Assembly: GCF_001577835.2 (NCBI RefSeq)
Contig: NC_029521.1
Coordinates: 17,948,470 to 18,012,469 of the forward strand
Reading direction: 5' to 3'
DNA: 64,000 nucleotides
From: Coturnix japonica
Taxonomy: Eukaryota; Chordata; Aves; Galliformes; Phasianidae
In this document: positions 12,556 to 23,800 of the stretch, piece by piece
How the letters are laid out: the number at the start of each line of letters is the position of its first letter
Numbering within the stretch: the first letter of the stretch is position 1
Notes under the pieces: model-generated
The model's input: only the letters and a program-made list of their open reading frames with translations
Databases searched by the model: none
What the model was told of the DNA's origin: nothing
Program-made: the position numbers and the translations under genes

Positions 12556-15500
12556 ATTCCATGAAACCCATGGCTATGTAAGGCACCGTGAGCTCAAGTG
12601 AAATGAGATGAAATGGAACAAAACAAAGTAAGCAGCCACCTACCACCTTCATTTTGGGAAATGTGTTGATTTACTGAATCAAGTAAAAGTCTCCATAGGC
12701 TGACGCTCCCAGCTGATGCTGCCACAAAAAATCAATAGTAGACACATCCCAGTGCGTCTGGTGTGTCTCAGAGTACTGGAGAATCAGATCCTCATGCTAT
12801 AAAATAACAGGAGAAAGAAATAAAACACAAAACTTAAGAGAGTTTAAAAACATGGACTTCAGAATTAGATTTTTTTATATATTTAAGAATATAACACCTC
12901 GACTTCACCCTCTCCCCCCACCAAACTTCTCTACAAAGGATTCTTTTAAATGCACAGCCATTTATCAATACATACCCATCAGGTTCAGGCCAGGAGATAT
13001 TGCAGAAGCTGTATGAACTCCATTGCCCATGAGCACCTTGCAAAGTGGATGGCAGAGGCAGCCCCAGGCACTCGTGGGTCCTTTGGGGAGGGCAGCTGCG
13101 CACACAAGTGATATTCAGATACAACTCAGTCTTTTGGTGAGTAGTTGCTTTTATTCTGTTTCCTTGATATCTTATCTCAAAACCACAAAGGCTTTAAACA
13201 GAATCATAGTTTAGAAAAGCTCTGCATATGCTTGGTCCTGTGCACTTTCCTGAGCCAGCTGTTCACAGAGCTTCCCTGTGTGGGGCTTCCCAGGCACAGC
13301 TTTCCACCAGAAAAGCCAGAGATCAGTCCAATGTTAATAGCCGCTATGACCAAAAATACCTTGGAATCACTGTTAGAAATGGTTTTACTGATCCTGTAAA
13401 CAAATCATAACCAAATCTGCTATCGTTCCAGAAAGCACAATGGTAAAGCAAGTTGCTCTGGCTCTCCCTCTTCTGAGAATGGGTTTGTGCTACTCATACC
13501 TGAGAGCTTTCAGGCCCTCTTTGGACTATAATATTGGTCACAACAGCATTGATGTTACAAACTTGTCTGGCTTAACAGTGCGAGTGAGTCACGGAGCTGC
13601 CCTTCACAGCTCCAGCTGCTCCTGGCCGGTCCCGCAGTCCATGCAGAGCACTGGAAAGCTGAGATGCTCCTGACCCTACACCATGACAGAGCAATAGCCA
13701 ATCAGAAAACAAAAATAAAGAGAAAAGTGTATCCCAGATAATTTTATAGTCTAAAAAATCTAAATTAACTTTATGTTACTGATACACCCATCACATTCTT
13801 TTTATGCCATAGATTTCTGCTGTGTTTAAAATACCTTCTGGCACTTACAGTGATATAAAGGAAGATTCCCTGTTAACTGCGTAGGTCTTCTAATTTATAC
13901 CGGGGTCTTGTGAAGAACCCACTTGCCAACTTGTATAACTGCAGAACAAAGCAGTGGTGGTTTCTTCTGCCTCACACTTTGCAATTCAACTGGGTATCTT
14001 TAAAAAATAAGTTAACAGGCATACAAGTGGCTCAGGGACTACTGAGACATAGGAACTTAGACATATTCTAGACAACACTTGGAAGATACTAATTCAATTT
14101 CCTGAGAAAACTGAAGGCTGTAAGGTCAGTGTACTGGTACCTCTTCTCCTTAGCACTGTGTTCTTCTGTGTCTTCTTTGTATATCAGCAGTCATTTCTGA
14201 CTACAAATAGACTGTAAGTGATGCACGAATTGGCACAAAACCAAAACCACATGGCACTGGGAATATTCAAAACATTTGAAAAGCCCACATCTCACAGAAC
14301 TTGTTCTGAAGTATTTATCAGTTTCTAATTTCTATCACTGTCCTTTTGTGTAGAGAAGAGAAAAAAAGGGAAGAAACAGTTCCTGGTAAATCTCTCATTT
14401 TGGAACTGATTCATAACCTTTTGTTACATCTTCACACTGAGAAGAAAGCACATTGAGCTCACTGTGAGAGTTCATCAGGTTGGTGTGACTGGAGCCAAGC
14501 TGTTGGCAAGAATGATGTGAGGAAGGCAGCTGTCTTTCTATGAACTCACCTAAACACAAAACAAGCAAACAAACCTGATCAAAACTCAAAGAAACAGCTC
14601 TTACCAAGTGGCCTTTGGAAAGCAGATCTCACATTCCTGTATAAGCCCTGAGTGATTTATCTCCTCTGTGACAGTAATCCTGCAATATGAAAAGCCGTTA
14701 ACCTGGAAGAATTTGTTCATACAATGCTCAGAAACATGTAAAATGGCACAAGTTATGAGAATGTATATGTCAGTGCTGCACACGCTGTTGCACAAGGAGT
14801 CTGGAAGCTGGTACACAAATCCTTATGTGCAGCTCCCAACTAATGGTGCCTGACACAGGACAAGCAGTCTTTACTGCACAGAGGTCTCCAGATCACCTCT
14901 ACCTGGAGTTGCCACACTGGTACCAGTAACACCTTCACAGCACAGGGCTTCTTCCCACCACAGGGATGGCAAATATGGTCTTAGTTTACATTTATCCCTG
15001 TAACAGTCTCTGTTTCCTTTTTAATATCAAACTTTCTAGTATCAAACCTTCAACAGCATTAATGTCAAGAAATAGAGGGTTTTCTTCCATCTTCCACTGT
15101 GTTGATAAGGTTTGGATATTTAGAACTTCATTTAAGCAAGCACAAAAGCACATTTCAGGTCCTTCCCTGTCTTCACCTGGTAGATGTTAGTCATTCAAGA
15201 TCTCTCAGCTGGAGAAAGCTTGTTCAGATGCTAAAAATATCACATGTTTACACTTGTAAATTACCATTAGCAAATGATTTTCCTAATGCTTCAGACAATA
15301 TAATAGCAAAGTGCAGCTGCTTCAGCCAGAATGGTATTTTAGTGATTCTTAAGGACTTAATGAGATCACGTAATTGACTAGTGAAGCTAAAAATTTTACC
15401 TTCAATTAAACAATCAACAGCTCCGTACATCAACATAATCATCTTCTCCCCTCCACCTCCCCGTTATCAAATCAATATGTGGGCAGCAGTTGTCTAAGAA

Positions 15501-16675
15501 ACCACTTCCTCTGTGCTTCTAAACCAGTGTTCAGGACCCATTTTAAAGCGTTTATTCAATTAGTCTGGTGTAATTTGCAAATAATGGAAAGTATGTAGTA
15601 ATGCAGATTCCGTAAGCAACTAAGGAAGAATAAGGCCTTAATTCATTTATTGTTTAACTACATTATTTATCCTACATTTGTTCTGGTGCTACCAACAAAT
15701 AACTTAATACTCTACATTTTAAAGTATCAGGATTTATGCCTGAATTGCCAGTGCCAGATATATTGATTATACAGAGAGAGAAAATAACGCTGTACAGGTT
15801 GTGTTAGTGAATCAAGTGACTGACAGTTCAAGAGAAAACCACAAATAGAAGCACTGTATTAAAAATATTCTGCATGAGAAAATAAAATGATTTCATCAAG
15901 AAACCACTTCTGAGGGCCCTGTTATAATAAAGAAATTTCATTTTGGAGCACTTGATTGTGAATTACTGTTCCCAACCACAACTGTGAGTGAAAAATATTT
16001 GTTTCTTAAAGCACAGGGCACTTGTGCTGTCTTGCAAAAGATTCTGCAACTGAGCACACTTGGATTGCCACACATCACACTTGGAGGAGGGCTGGTGCCA
16101 TTTCTGACCAGGATTTTCAAAAGTGCCTCATGGTTTGATCTATGTCCATCCCCAAGGGTCACAAGCTGAGCTGTGGACATGGGGAATAGCTTTCAGGAGC
16201 CCTGGGAGACGCAGCCTGCCCGAGCACTGCCAGCTCTGCTCCTGTTGGATTATTTCAGACTGCTTCTCTGGGGGTGGGATACTTCTAAGGGTGTGTGTGG
16301 GGTGGGTGTTACAGCACCAAGGAGACAACACTGTACCAAGTACTGTGTTGGTGATGAAACAATGCTGGGTCAGTACTCAGGGCCACAGCCAGAGCTGGGC
16401 CTAATGCCATGAAACAGATCCCATCTGCAAGAAGCACTTTTGTTTCCAGCCCAGCATTGCTCCTTTCCACATCTGACTGGCATCAACATGCACATAGCCA
16501 AGATGGATACAATATCTAATCTGACAAGAAGCCCAGAACCAACCAACCATACTACCAAAACTGGCTATATTTCTTCAATGTGCCAGCAGAGATCTCTGGG
16601 CACTGTGTTCCCAGATACCCACTGGACAAAACAAACCTAATTAGTGCAAACCTCTTCTTCAAAGACCATTATATA
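12556..16675. other. Intergenic DNA, no gene seen
   Basis: Mostly AT-rich unique-looking DNA. Open frames are short and overlapping on both strands. The patch at 15540-15760 (repeated TAAT and ATTTGCAAAT-like words) has the look of regulatory DNA but the evidence is weak. Confidence 0.55.
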
Positions 16676-17050
16676 ATAGACTCATAGAATCATTAATGTT
16701 GGAAAGACCACTAAGATTACCCAGTCCAACCACCAACCCATGCCTGTGACTGCTCTAGACCATGCCACTCAGTGCCCCATCTATGCTTTTCTTGAACACC
16801 TCCAGGGATGGTGACTCCACCACCTCCCTGGGCAGCCTGTGCCAGTGCCTCATCACTCTTTCTGAGAAGAAACATTTCCTGATATCCAACCTGAACCTCT
16901 CCTGGTGCAATGTAAGGCTACTCACTCCTGTCCCATCTCTGTCACCTGGGAGAAGAGGTAGACCCCCATCTCACTACAACCCACTTTCAGGGAGCTGTAG
17001 AGAGTGATAAGGCCTCCCTTTGGCTTCCTCTTCTCCAGACTAAACAATCT
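16676..17050 (-). mobile_element. CR1: CR1 LINE fragment, reverse orientation
   Basis: Begins with the reverse complement of the CR1 tail (catagaatcattaatgttgg) and continues through ccaccaccaa and cctgggcagcctgtgccagt into the older upstream 3' region. About 375 bp, 5' truncated. The 81-codon frame inside it is not a gene. Confidence 0.9.
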
Positions 17051-18399
17051 CAGGGTGTCAGAAGTGGGATCCTGGGATTGTTTAGTACTATATTGTACTG
17101 ACCTGGGCTACGTTTGTTCCAAATGGGTGTAGAAAGGGCTCCCTGGCAGAACCAAAGAAGTTTGTTGACAGGGCCAAGAGGGTGGGTCCATACAGAGGCA
17201 TCTCTGTAGCTACCCAGCCTTGTGCATAATGTGTTCTGCTGCAACACAGGTGTGGGCAGGGTCAGTTGCTCTGACCAACCCCATGTGCAGATGAGTAGTT
17301 CATCAGGCTGGGTAGGAGGGTTCTTTCTCATACAGAAAGGGAAGTGGAAGAAGTGATGCACGTAAAAGTTACTTCTTCCCCTTTTAACCTGTGATCTTTA
17401 TCCTGGTATCTGCAGTAAGTCATTAAGATAAACTGCACAGTAGTGAGCAGTCCTGACTCATTGTACAACTGTACAACTGCCACAACCTCATGTGGGTGTA
17501 CTCCAGGACAAAAACCTTCTTTCAGTACGTCTAGACTAGAATAGAAGTTGTGTTTTTGAAGGCATAAACTAAGGTGTCTTGACTACCACATTATGAAACC
17601 TTGCAATGACAGGACAAATAAAATGCTAAAAGATATTAGAAAGTGTTTGCTAAACCATTCTAAAAACACAACTTTTATACTTGTCTAGACAATGCCAGAA
17701 TGCTTTCTAGAATGACACACCAAGATCATGGGAAGCCTCACTGCTGCAGCCAAGGAGCAGGGAGCACAGGTGACCATCATTAAGGAGTTTCTCCTCATAG
17801 GTTTTCAAAGCAATGACCACAATTGACAAGTGGGGGAATGCTCTGAAGCCTCATCTACATGATGGGAGAGTAAGATCCTATTTCAGTCTATTCAGTTTGG
17901 TCAGAACCTCTTTTTTCAAAAGCAAAACTTACAGAAAGTCCACTAAGATGGTGTTCTGCTCAGCTGTAGCAGGTCTGGAGTCCCAGCAGGCAATAACAGC
18001 CTGCTAATACAAAGTTATTTATATGGAAGTTTATGTGCTGTCAGATTCTTAGTCCTCAAATGAGCTTAATTGATTTATGTCTGGAAATGGTCCTTTCCCT
18101 AAGGCTGATAAGATTCCTGCTCATTTTCCATGCCCATTCAATCCTTGCCACAGTGCATTTGCCAAAACTGCACCAACAAAAGCAAAGTTTAATGTCTCTT
18201 TACCATCAGTGCTTCCAGCTGGGTGTGAGCACCCACTCATTCCCCCTTTCCTCTCACACTCGGGGCTCTCCAGGGGACCACGACTGTGTTGCCCACGTGT
18301 GTCCTGGCTCCGTATCCCCAAAGCCCTTGAGTTCCTATGTGTGCCCATCCCGGGCAGCCGAGGCCCCGCACCTGGGAGCAGCTGTTTAAGGAGTCAAAG
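17051..18399. other. Intergenic DNA, no gene seen
   Basis: Overlapping short frames on both strands (for example two near 18033-18430) appear where GC content rises toward the CpG island. None has domain features. Confidence 0.55.
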
Positions 18400-18700
18400 T
18401 ACATCGGCAGCCGGGTCGATAGCCTATTAGGCTAGAAAGAGTTCTGCATATCAAAGGCCGACGAACCCAATGACTAAAAATATAAGTACCTGACCCGGAG
18501 GATTAATCACACACTGTCAAGCTGAAATCGGTGCAATTCTTCCAATCATTAACGTTTTGCTTACAAAAATGTGCTTTTCTGTTTGTTTTTCTGCTAAATG
18601 ATAACCATTTTCAAGTTGAATCTGCTGATAAAAGAGTCGAAAACAAGACGGGAGTTGTGCTAGAAAGGTCATACGTGCTAGTTCGGCATGAAGTAGCCAA
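18400..18700. promoter_or_regulatory. Candidate regulatory element with TCF/LEF-like site and palindrome
   Basis: Holds a perfect palindrome TAGCCTA-T-TAGGCTA (18420-18434), a TCF/LEF-type ATCAAAGG (18450-18457), a TTAATCA homeodomain-type site (about 18503-18509) and GATAA (about 18626-18630). It has several CpGs despite moderate GC, and lies on the edge of the downstream CpG island. Function is inferred from motifs only. Confidence 0.25.
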
Positions 18701-18749
18701 CGGGCAAACAAATAGGGAAAAGCAGCGTGGCACGGAAGGGGCTCGAAGC

Positions 18750-19659
18750 TTTTGCCTCATAGTGTAAAGTGCCTCGGCCGCTTTTCTCCCGCCGAGGCCG
18801 CGAGTACCGGGCTGCGGGCAGACCCACACGGAGCTGGGATGTTGGGAGCGGGCTCCAGCGTCAGGCGCGGCTCAGCCCCGCCGATGTGCGCTGCCCACCG
18901 GCAGTGCGAGCCCCTCGGGAACATGGGGCATTGGCACAGCCCGGCCGGGAACTGCCCCGCAGCCTCTGGCCACCACCCCGCAAATCCACAGCCCGGCCGA
19001 GAGCGAATCTTTCGGGGCGGGGGATTCCGAATGTCTCCGCTTGGAAATAGGGCTCTCGCCGTACCACGAGTGTTCCCGTCCCTGCGGGACGGCACGGCCG
19101 GTGCTGCCCGATCCCAGAGAAGTAAGAACTGCCGGGCTGCCCTTCTGGCAGCTCTCCGTGCCTCTAGCAGAAGAGACCCTGCCCGAGGGGAATGGCTCCG
19201 TGGAAACGCTTTTCCCCGCCACGGCGATGCCCGCAGCCGTGTCACGGCGGGGAACATTTGCAGGAGCCGAATAGCGGCAGCGGCGCGTCCCGCTTCGTGC
19301 GGTGTTTGCTCCGCTGTTACCCAGCTCGGCTGCTTTAGGGAGACACCTAACCGCTCTGACGCGACGCACCGGCTCCTCGAGCAGAGGGGGGACACCGCGA
19401 GGAGCGTCCACTCCTCCCCCTTCCCCGCCGCATTTCGGAGAAAGGCCGTTGGATCACCGCTGTTGACTCAGGCGGGTCAGCGGCTGCCCGGCTCCGGTCG
19501 ATGCCCCGCGGACCCGCTCGTCCTCCCGCCCTCCCTACCCGCGTTCCCCGGACTCGCACGAAGCCGACACGCGGTGGAGAGCCCAGGCGGTACAGCGGGA
19601 CGCGAGGCCGCGGGTAAAGCCCGGCTGTGGGCACCAGGGGGCTGTGCCAGGAGCCGGGC
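18750..19659. promoter_or_regulatory. CpG island immediately beyond the HHEX 3' end, no gene assigned
   Basis: About 900 bp of CpG-dense DNA (strongest 18770-19640) that begins where the HHEX transcript should end. It contains overlapping long open frames on both strands, which is what CpG-rich DNA produces by chance. None shows a recognisable domain. It could be a promoter for an unannotated RNA, an alternative upstream promoter of the expected left-hand neighbour EXOC6, or a Polycomb-type island of the HHEX locus. Confidence 0.6.
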
Positions 19660-19680
19660 AGCGGTGATGCAGAGATTCAT

Positions 19681-19686
19681 TTTATT
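19681..19686 (-). terminator. HHEX: HHEX polyadenylation signal AATAAA
   Basis: A canonical hexamer on the minus strand about 965 bases past the HHEX stop codon. It is the only canonical AATAAA I noticed in the HHEX downstream stretch before the next CpG island. Confidence 0.65.
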
Positions 19687-19961
19687 TCAAACAAATCCAT
19701 CAGAAATTAAATACCAGCTTTTTTTTTTTTTTTTTTTTTTTAAACATTGAACCAATATGTACAAAATATGAACAGTGTGAGGTATAAAACCGCAAAGACT
19801 TCTAAGGCAAACTGCTATGTACAGAAGCAGACAGGGACACGGTGTGCACGGCTGCCTACTGCCATGCTGTGCCCCGCAGTGCCCTGTCAGCCCCCTCATT
19901 TCCTTTGGAAATTTGTCAAGGAAAAAAGTAGACTGGGTCGGTTTGATGTTTTGCTTTTGGG

Positions 19962-20028
19962 TTGTTGTTGTTTTGTTGGGTTTGTTTGTTTGTTTTGTTG
20001 GGTTTGTTTGTTTGGTTTGTTTTGTTTC
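19962..20028. repeat. (TTTG)n-type simple repeat in the HHEX 3' UTR
   Basis: An irregular TTG/TTTG repeat on the plus strand, so CAAA/CAACA-rich in the HHEX transcript. Confidence 0.85.
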
Positions 20029-20649
20029 CCTGCAAATGGAACCACACAGACTGCGAGGAAACGTCCTCCAAAACGCGATGAGGGACATTTCATTCCATCA
20101 AGAGCAAAACTGAACGTGCCCACAGCTTCTGTCCGGTGAGGGGTGGATCCTGCCGGGGGGTGCGGCAGCAGGGCCTGGGTTGGGTAAGGCACTGTCGGGA
20201 TGCTCCGATCCCTCTATATGGCACAGAATACATTTCTCTGCCTGCAAAGGGCACTTAAATTAATTCATTTAAAGCACATTCATTTGCACACATAAAGGCA
20301 CAGTCCTGCCCTCTGCGTTCCCCCACCACATGAGCTGGGGGAGGGGGGCTCCAGCAGCTGGAGATGGGCACAGCGCTGTGTCCCGGTGAGAGCACCAATC
20401 AATGTACACACAGATCTTACGCAGTAAATACAAACCACCGATCAGTCCCTATAATCAAATCAGAGATCTGCCAAAAAACGGACTGTTTGCAGAACATACA
20501 TCTTTTCTTTCTCAGATTATTACAGAACGAGTCCGTTTGTGCTTCTTTGTCTTTCAGCAGAATGGTGAAAGTCCTCTCCAGTCATAAAATCCTCCTTCCC
20601 GCAGTCCTGGGACAGCGCAAGCCGAGTTCGGCTCCGTGCCTGCGGGCTG

Positions 20650-20871
20650 TCAGCGTGTGGCACTGTGGAAGCCTTTGTCGCCCTCGATGTCCACCTCCTG
20701 GTCGGAGTCATCGGAGACGTCGGACTCGGGGTCCTCCTGCGAGGCAGCCGAGGGGCTGTCCTGCGGCTCGGCCTCGCCCCCCCTCGCGGGGCTGGGGCTG
20801 CCCTCCGGCCGCGGTTCGCCGTGATCGTCGGTGCCTTCCACCTCCTCCTTTTTGGTGGCCTGGGGGTTCTC
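20650..20871 (-). CDS. HHEX: HHEX coding exon 4 (acidic C-terminus and stop)
   Basis: Starts after a CCGCAG acceptor and codes [10 protein letters not shown]... to ...[11 protein letters not shown] followed by TGA (20650-20652). It has a Ser/Pro/Glu-rich middle and an acidic [17 protein letters not shown] run, the usual HHEX C-terminal activation-type tail. Confidence 0.95.
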   Translation of the reverse strand, partial: ENPQATKKEEVEGTDDHGEPRPEGSPSPARGGEAEPQDSPSAASQEDPESDVSDDSDQEVDIEGDKGFHSATR

Positions 20872-23800
20872 CTGCGGGGACAGAAAGACGCTGGGTACGG
20901 AGCTACAGGAAAACACCGCGGGGTTCTGTGAAGAAAGGGCTGAGCCCTACGGGCTGACTGCTCTTTAGCAAAGCAAATGTTTGGAGCGAGGCTCCAGACA
21001 CGGCCTAGACCTCTCCCCAATTACACGGCAATCCCCGTGGCAAAAGGAAGGAGACTGAATTCATCAGTGGCTCAAAAGTTAACGGAAAGAAAAATGTAAT
21101 TAAGCTCTAAGGATTAACCTCAACATGGAAACACGCTATTAAAAAATAAATCGAACCGAAGTCCATTGCCGAGAGCAAGAGCCCGCATGCCCACATTGGG
21201 GGAAGTGGGTGGAGATGCGTGGCACTGCTGAACGGTGTGTGGGGACGTGTATGGGGTCACAGCATGGAGGGGGCGGCTTTGGGGCCGGGAGCTGCTAGCA
21301 CCGCCGATGGACTTTGCCACAGACCAGCACCGAGTGAAGGAGAAAGGGGATCTGAGCCGAGGTGCAGTAGACATTAGACAAAGCCGCAGAACAAATATTC
21401 TGCGTGCCCGAACCAGGCCACGACTGGGATTTTTTCCCAAACGTTTGAGCCGAGGGCACCGTCTGAGCTAGGCCATAAAAACAGAGCTCTGCCCTTCTGC
21501 ACAGTCCATAAGGCGGAGGAACGGCGCAGCGCCCCGCATCGGGACCGCCCGTAAAGCACCGTGGATCTCCCTGAGCTGCCCCCGACGGGGGGTTGGGGTG
21601 GGGGAGTCTCTGAAAGCGCCGTGACCGTCCCCTCCGACCCCACCGTCGGAGCGGTTCACCGTCGCTCGCTTATCTCCCCAGCGCTAATTGGCTAAACAAC
21701 ATATGGGTTTACAAAACAATTAGCGCCGAGTTGCAACGGGCGCGGTGTGAGGGCCGCCCGGCATTGACCCGGAGCCGCATTAGGAGCTTTTAGCATTAGT
21801 GCTGCCCGAGCGAGTCCCGTCGGGCCGCGGCGCGGTGTTTGCCGTTTTAATCAAGGTGAAGAGGTTAAACAGTGCCGGATGAGTGCTGCACACATCCCGC
21901 ACCGGGCGCCGCGCCGAGATAACGCCATTAAACCCGTATTGCTATAGAAACGGAACCATCCCGTACCTGCTTCAGGCGCCTCCATTTGGCTCTGCGGTTC
22001 TGGAACCACGTTTTGACCTACGGCGAGAGAGAAAGCTATAGAGTAACACCGGTGGGGCCGCAGGGACCCCCCCCGCCCCCCCAGCCGCGGTGAGCGGGGC
22101 AGGGCCTCACCTGGCGCTCGCTGAGCTGCAGCAGCTTGGCCAGGCGCTTCCTCTCGGGTGGGGAGAGGTATTTCTGGGTCTCGAACTTCTTCTCCAGCTC
22201 GATGGTCTGCTCGTTAGAGAAGCGCACCTGCCCGCCCTTCCTCTTATGCAGCGGCCGCTGGATGAAGGGGCTCCATAGCAGCGGCTTTCCTTCGGGGAGA
22301 AAGGGGCAGCGCCGTCACCGCCAGTCCCGGCCCCCAGCCCCGCTCCCGGCCCCAACTTTCTCTCCGATTTCTCGGCCCCGCGGAGCAGAATGTGCTCAGA
22401 GCCGCTCCACGGGCTCTGGCAGCGTTTCCGTCAATGTGTTTCCTGTTGGTCTATCGCGCAAAGAAAATACAGGGTAGAGAAAAAAGCAAAAAAAAAAAAA
22501 AAAGCCCTTCGCTTCCTTCTGCTCCTTCACTGCCGCGTGTCCCCTCCGCAGCAGCTCCCACCGGGACGGCCCGGACCCCGCGCTGCGCTACAGCCCAGTG
22601 CCCGCGGGGCGCCCCCGGGAGTCGGTCCCGGCCCGGGGTCGTTGGCCGTGGCCGAGGTATCGCTGCCGTCCCCCCCGTCCGCCGCCCGCAGCCTTTGAAA
22701 TTCGCTGCATTGTTTTTCAAGATTTTTGCTTGCGTCAGGCTTTAGTAATTCTGGTGCAAAACAGCCTCAAAAAAATAGGAAGCAACTGGTTATTTTAGCT
22801 GTCATAAAGGCACATCCCACACAGAGGAAATGAACAATATCAGAAAAACGGATCCCGGCTATCAGAAGCCGAGTGTTTCCTGAATTTGTCTGTATTGAGG
22901 ATGTCGATAAAGTAATCAGCGCCGTGCACGACTCCCGGGGAAGAGCCTGCTCCGGGCGGCCAGGAAAACACTTAACAGCTTCTGAAACCAGATTTACTCC
23001 TATCGAGAGCTCAAGGTTTCCTGTATGAACGGAAAGGGTCAGGCTCCTTCGCTGCTGCGGTGCGGTGACTCAGGGCTCGTTTTGCAATCACTGAGGGCAG
23101 CGCGGGCCCCGCACCGGGACAGAACGGCCCCCCCCGACCCCCGCCCTCGAGCCGCGGAGCCGGAGCGGGGCCGGTGCGGGCGGCACTGGGACCCGTCGGC
23201 AGGAAAAGGCCGCGATCTGTCGCGCGATCTCTCGGCACAATTAAAACTCCCCACCAAAACCACACGCGACATTACTAAGGACACTCCGAGAGGCGCTCGG
23301 TTGAAGGAAAACAAATCTGAGTCACCGCGGCCGCGCACTGCGGTCTCACTCCCAACGCGGAGCTGCCCTGAATTTACTGTAAAGCGGGCGGGGGCCGAGG
23401 GGGCCGGGGGCTGAGCTCCGCCGCTTCCCCGACGGCGGCACGGGACGGAACGAGACGGAACGGGACGGGACGGGCGGGGCGAGGGGACCGCGGCTTACCC
23501 AGGGAGTCCTGGCGGATCAGTGCGTGCGTGTAGTCGCCGACGGCGCGAGGAAAGGAGTAAAGGGGCCCGGCGTAAGCGCCGGTGCCGTAGGTGGCGGCGA
23601 GGTGGTGGGAGAAGGCCGGGTGGATGGGGGTCGGCTCGTAGACGGGGGTCCGGTACGGGGCCACCAGGCTGGTGAAGGAAGAGTTGGGCGACGGCAGCGT
23701 CGGCGGCGGCGGGGCGGGCAGGGAGTGGGGGGCCGGAGCGGCGGCGGGGCCGCGGCCCAGGATGTCCTCGATGTAGAAGGGCGTGGGGTGCGCGGGCTGC

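Larger units (their letters stand above)
19660..20649 (-). other. HHEX: HHEX 3' untranslated region
   Basis: About 990 bp from the stop codon to just past an AATAAA signal on the minus strand (19681-19686). In transcript orientation it contains a CAAA/CAACA-rich simple repeat (from 19962-20028) and an A23 tract (19719-19741) only some 35 bases before the poly(A) signal. The exact cleavage site is an estimate. Confidence 0.7.

Noticed and set aside
1-18700. EXOC6 first exon expected on the left of HHEX
   Set aside because: I looked on the minus strand for the known EXOC6 N-terminal sequences and found none, so the gene presumably lies outside the window.
18752-19750. 332-codon plus-strand frame and 212/179-codon minus-strand frames
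   Set aside because: They overlap each other in CpG-dense DNA, where stop codons are rare. The residues are Arg/Ala/Gly/Pro-biased with no domain, and no splice or family evidence supports any of them.
20364-20957. 197-codon plus-strand frame across HHEX exon 4
   Set aside because: It runs antisense to the conserved HHEX C-terminus and 3' UTR, and its protein is compositionally biased.
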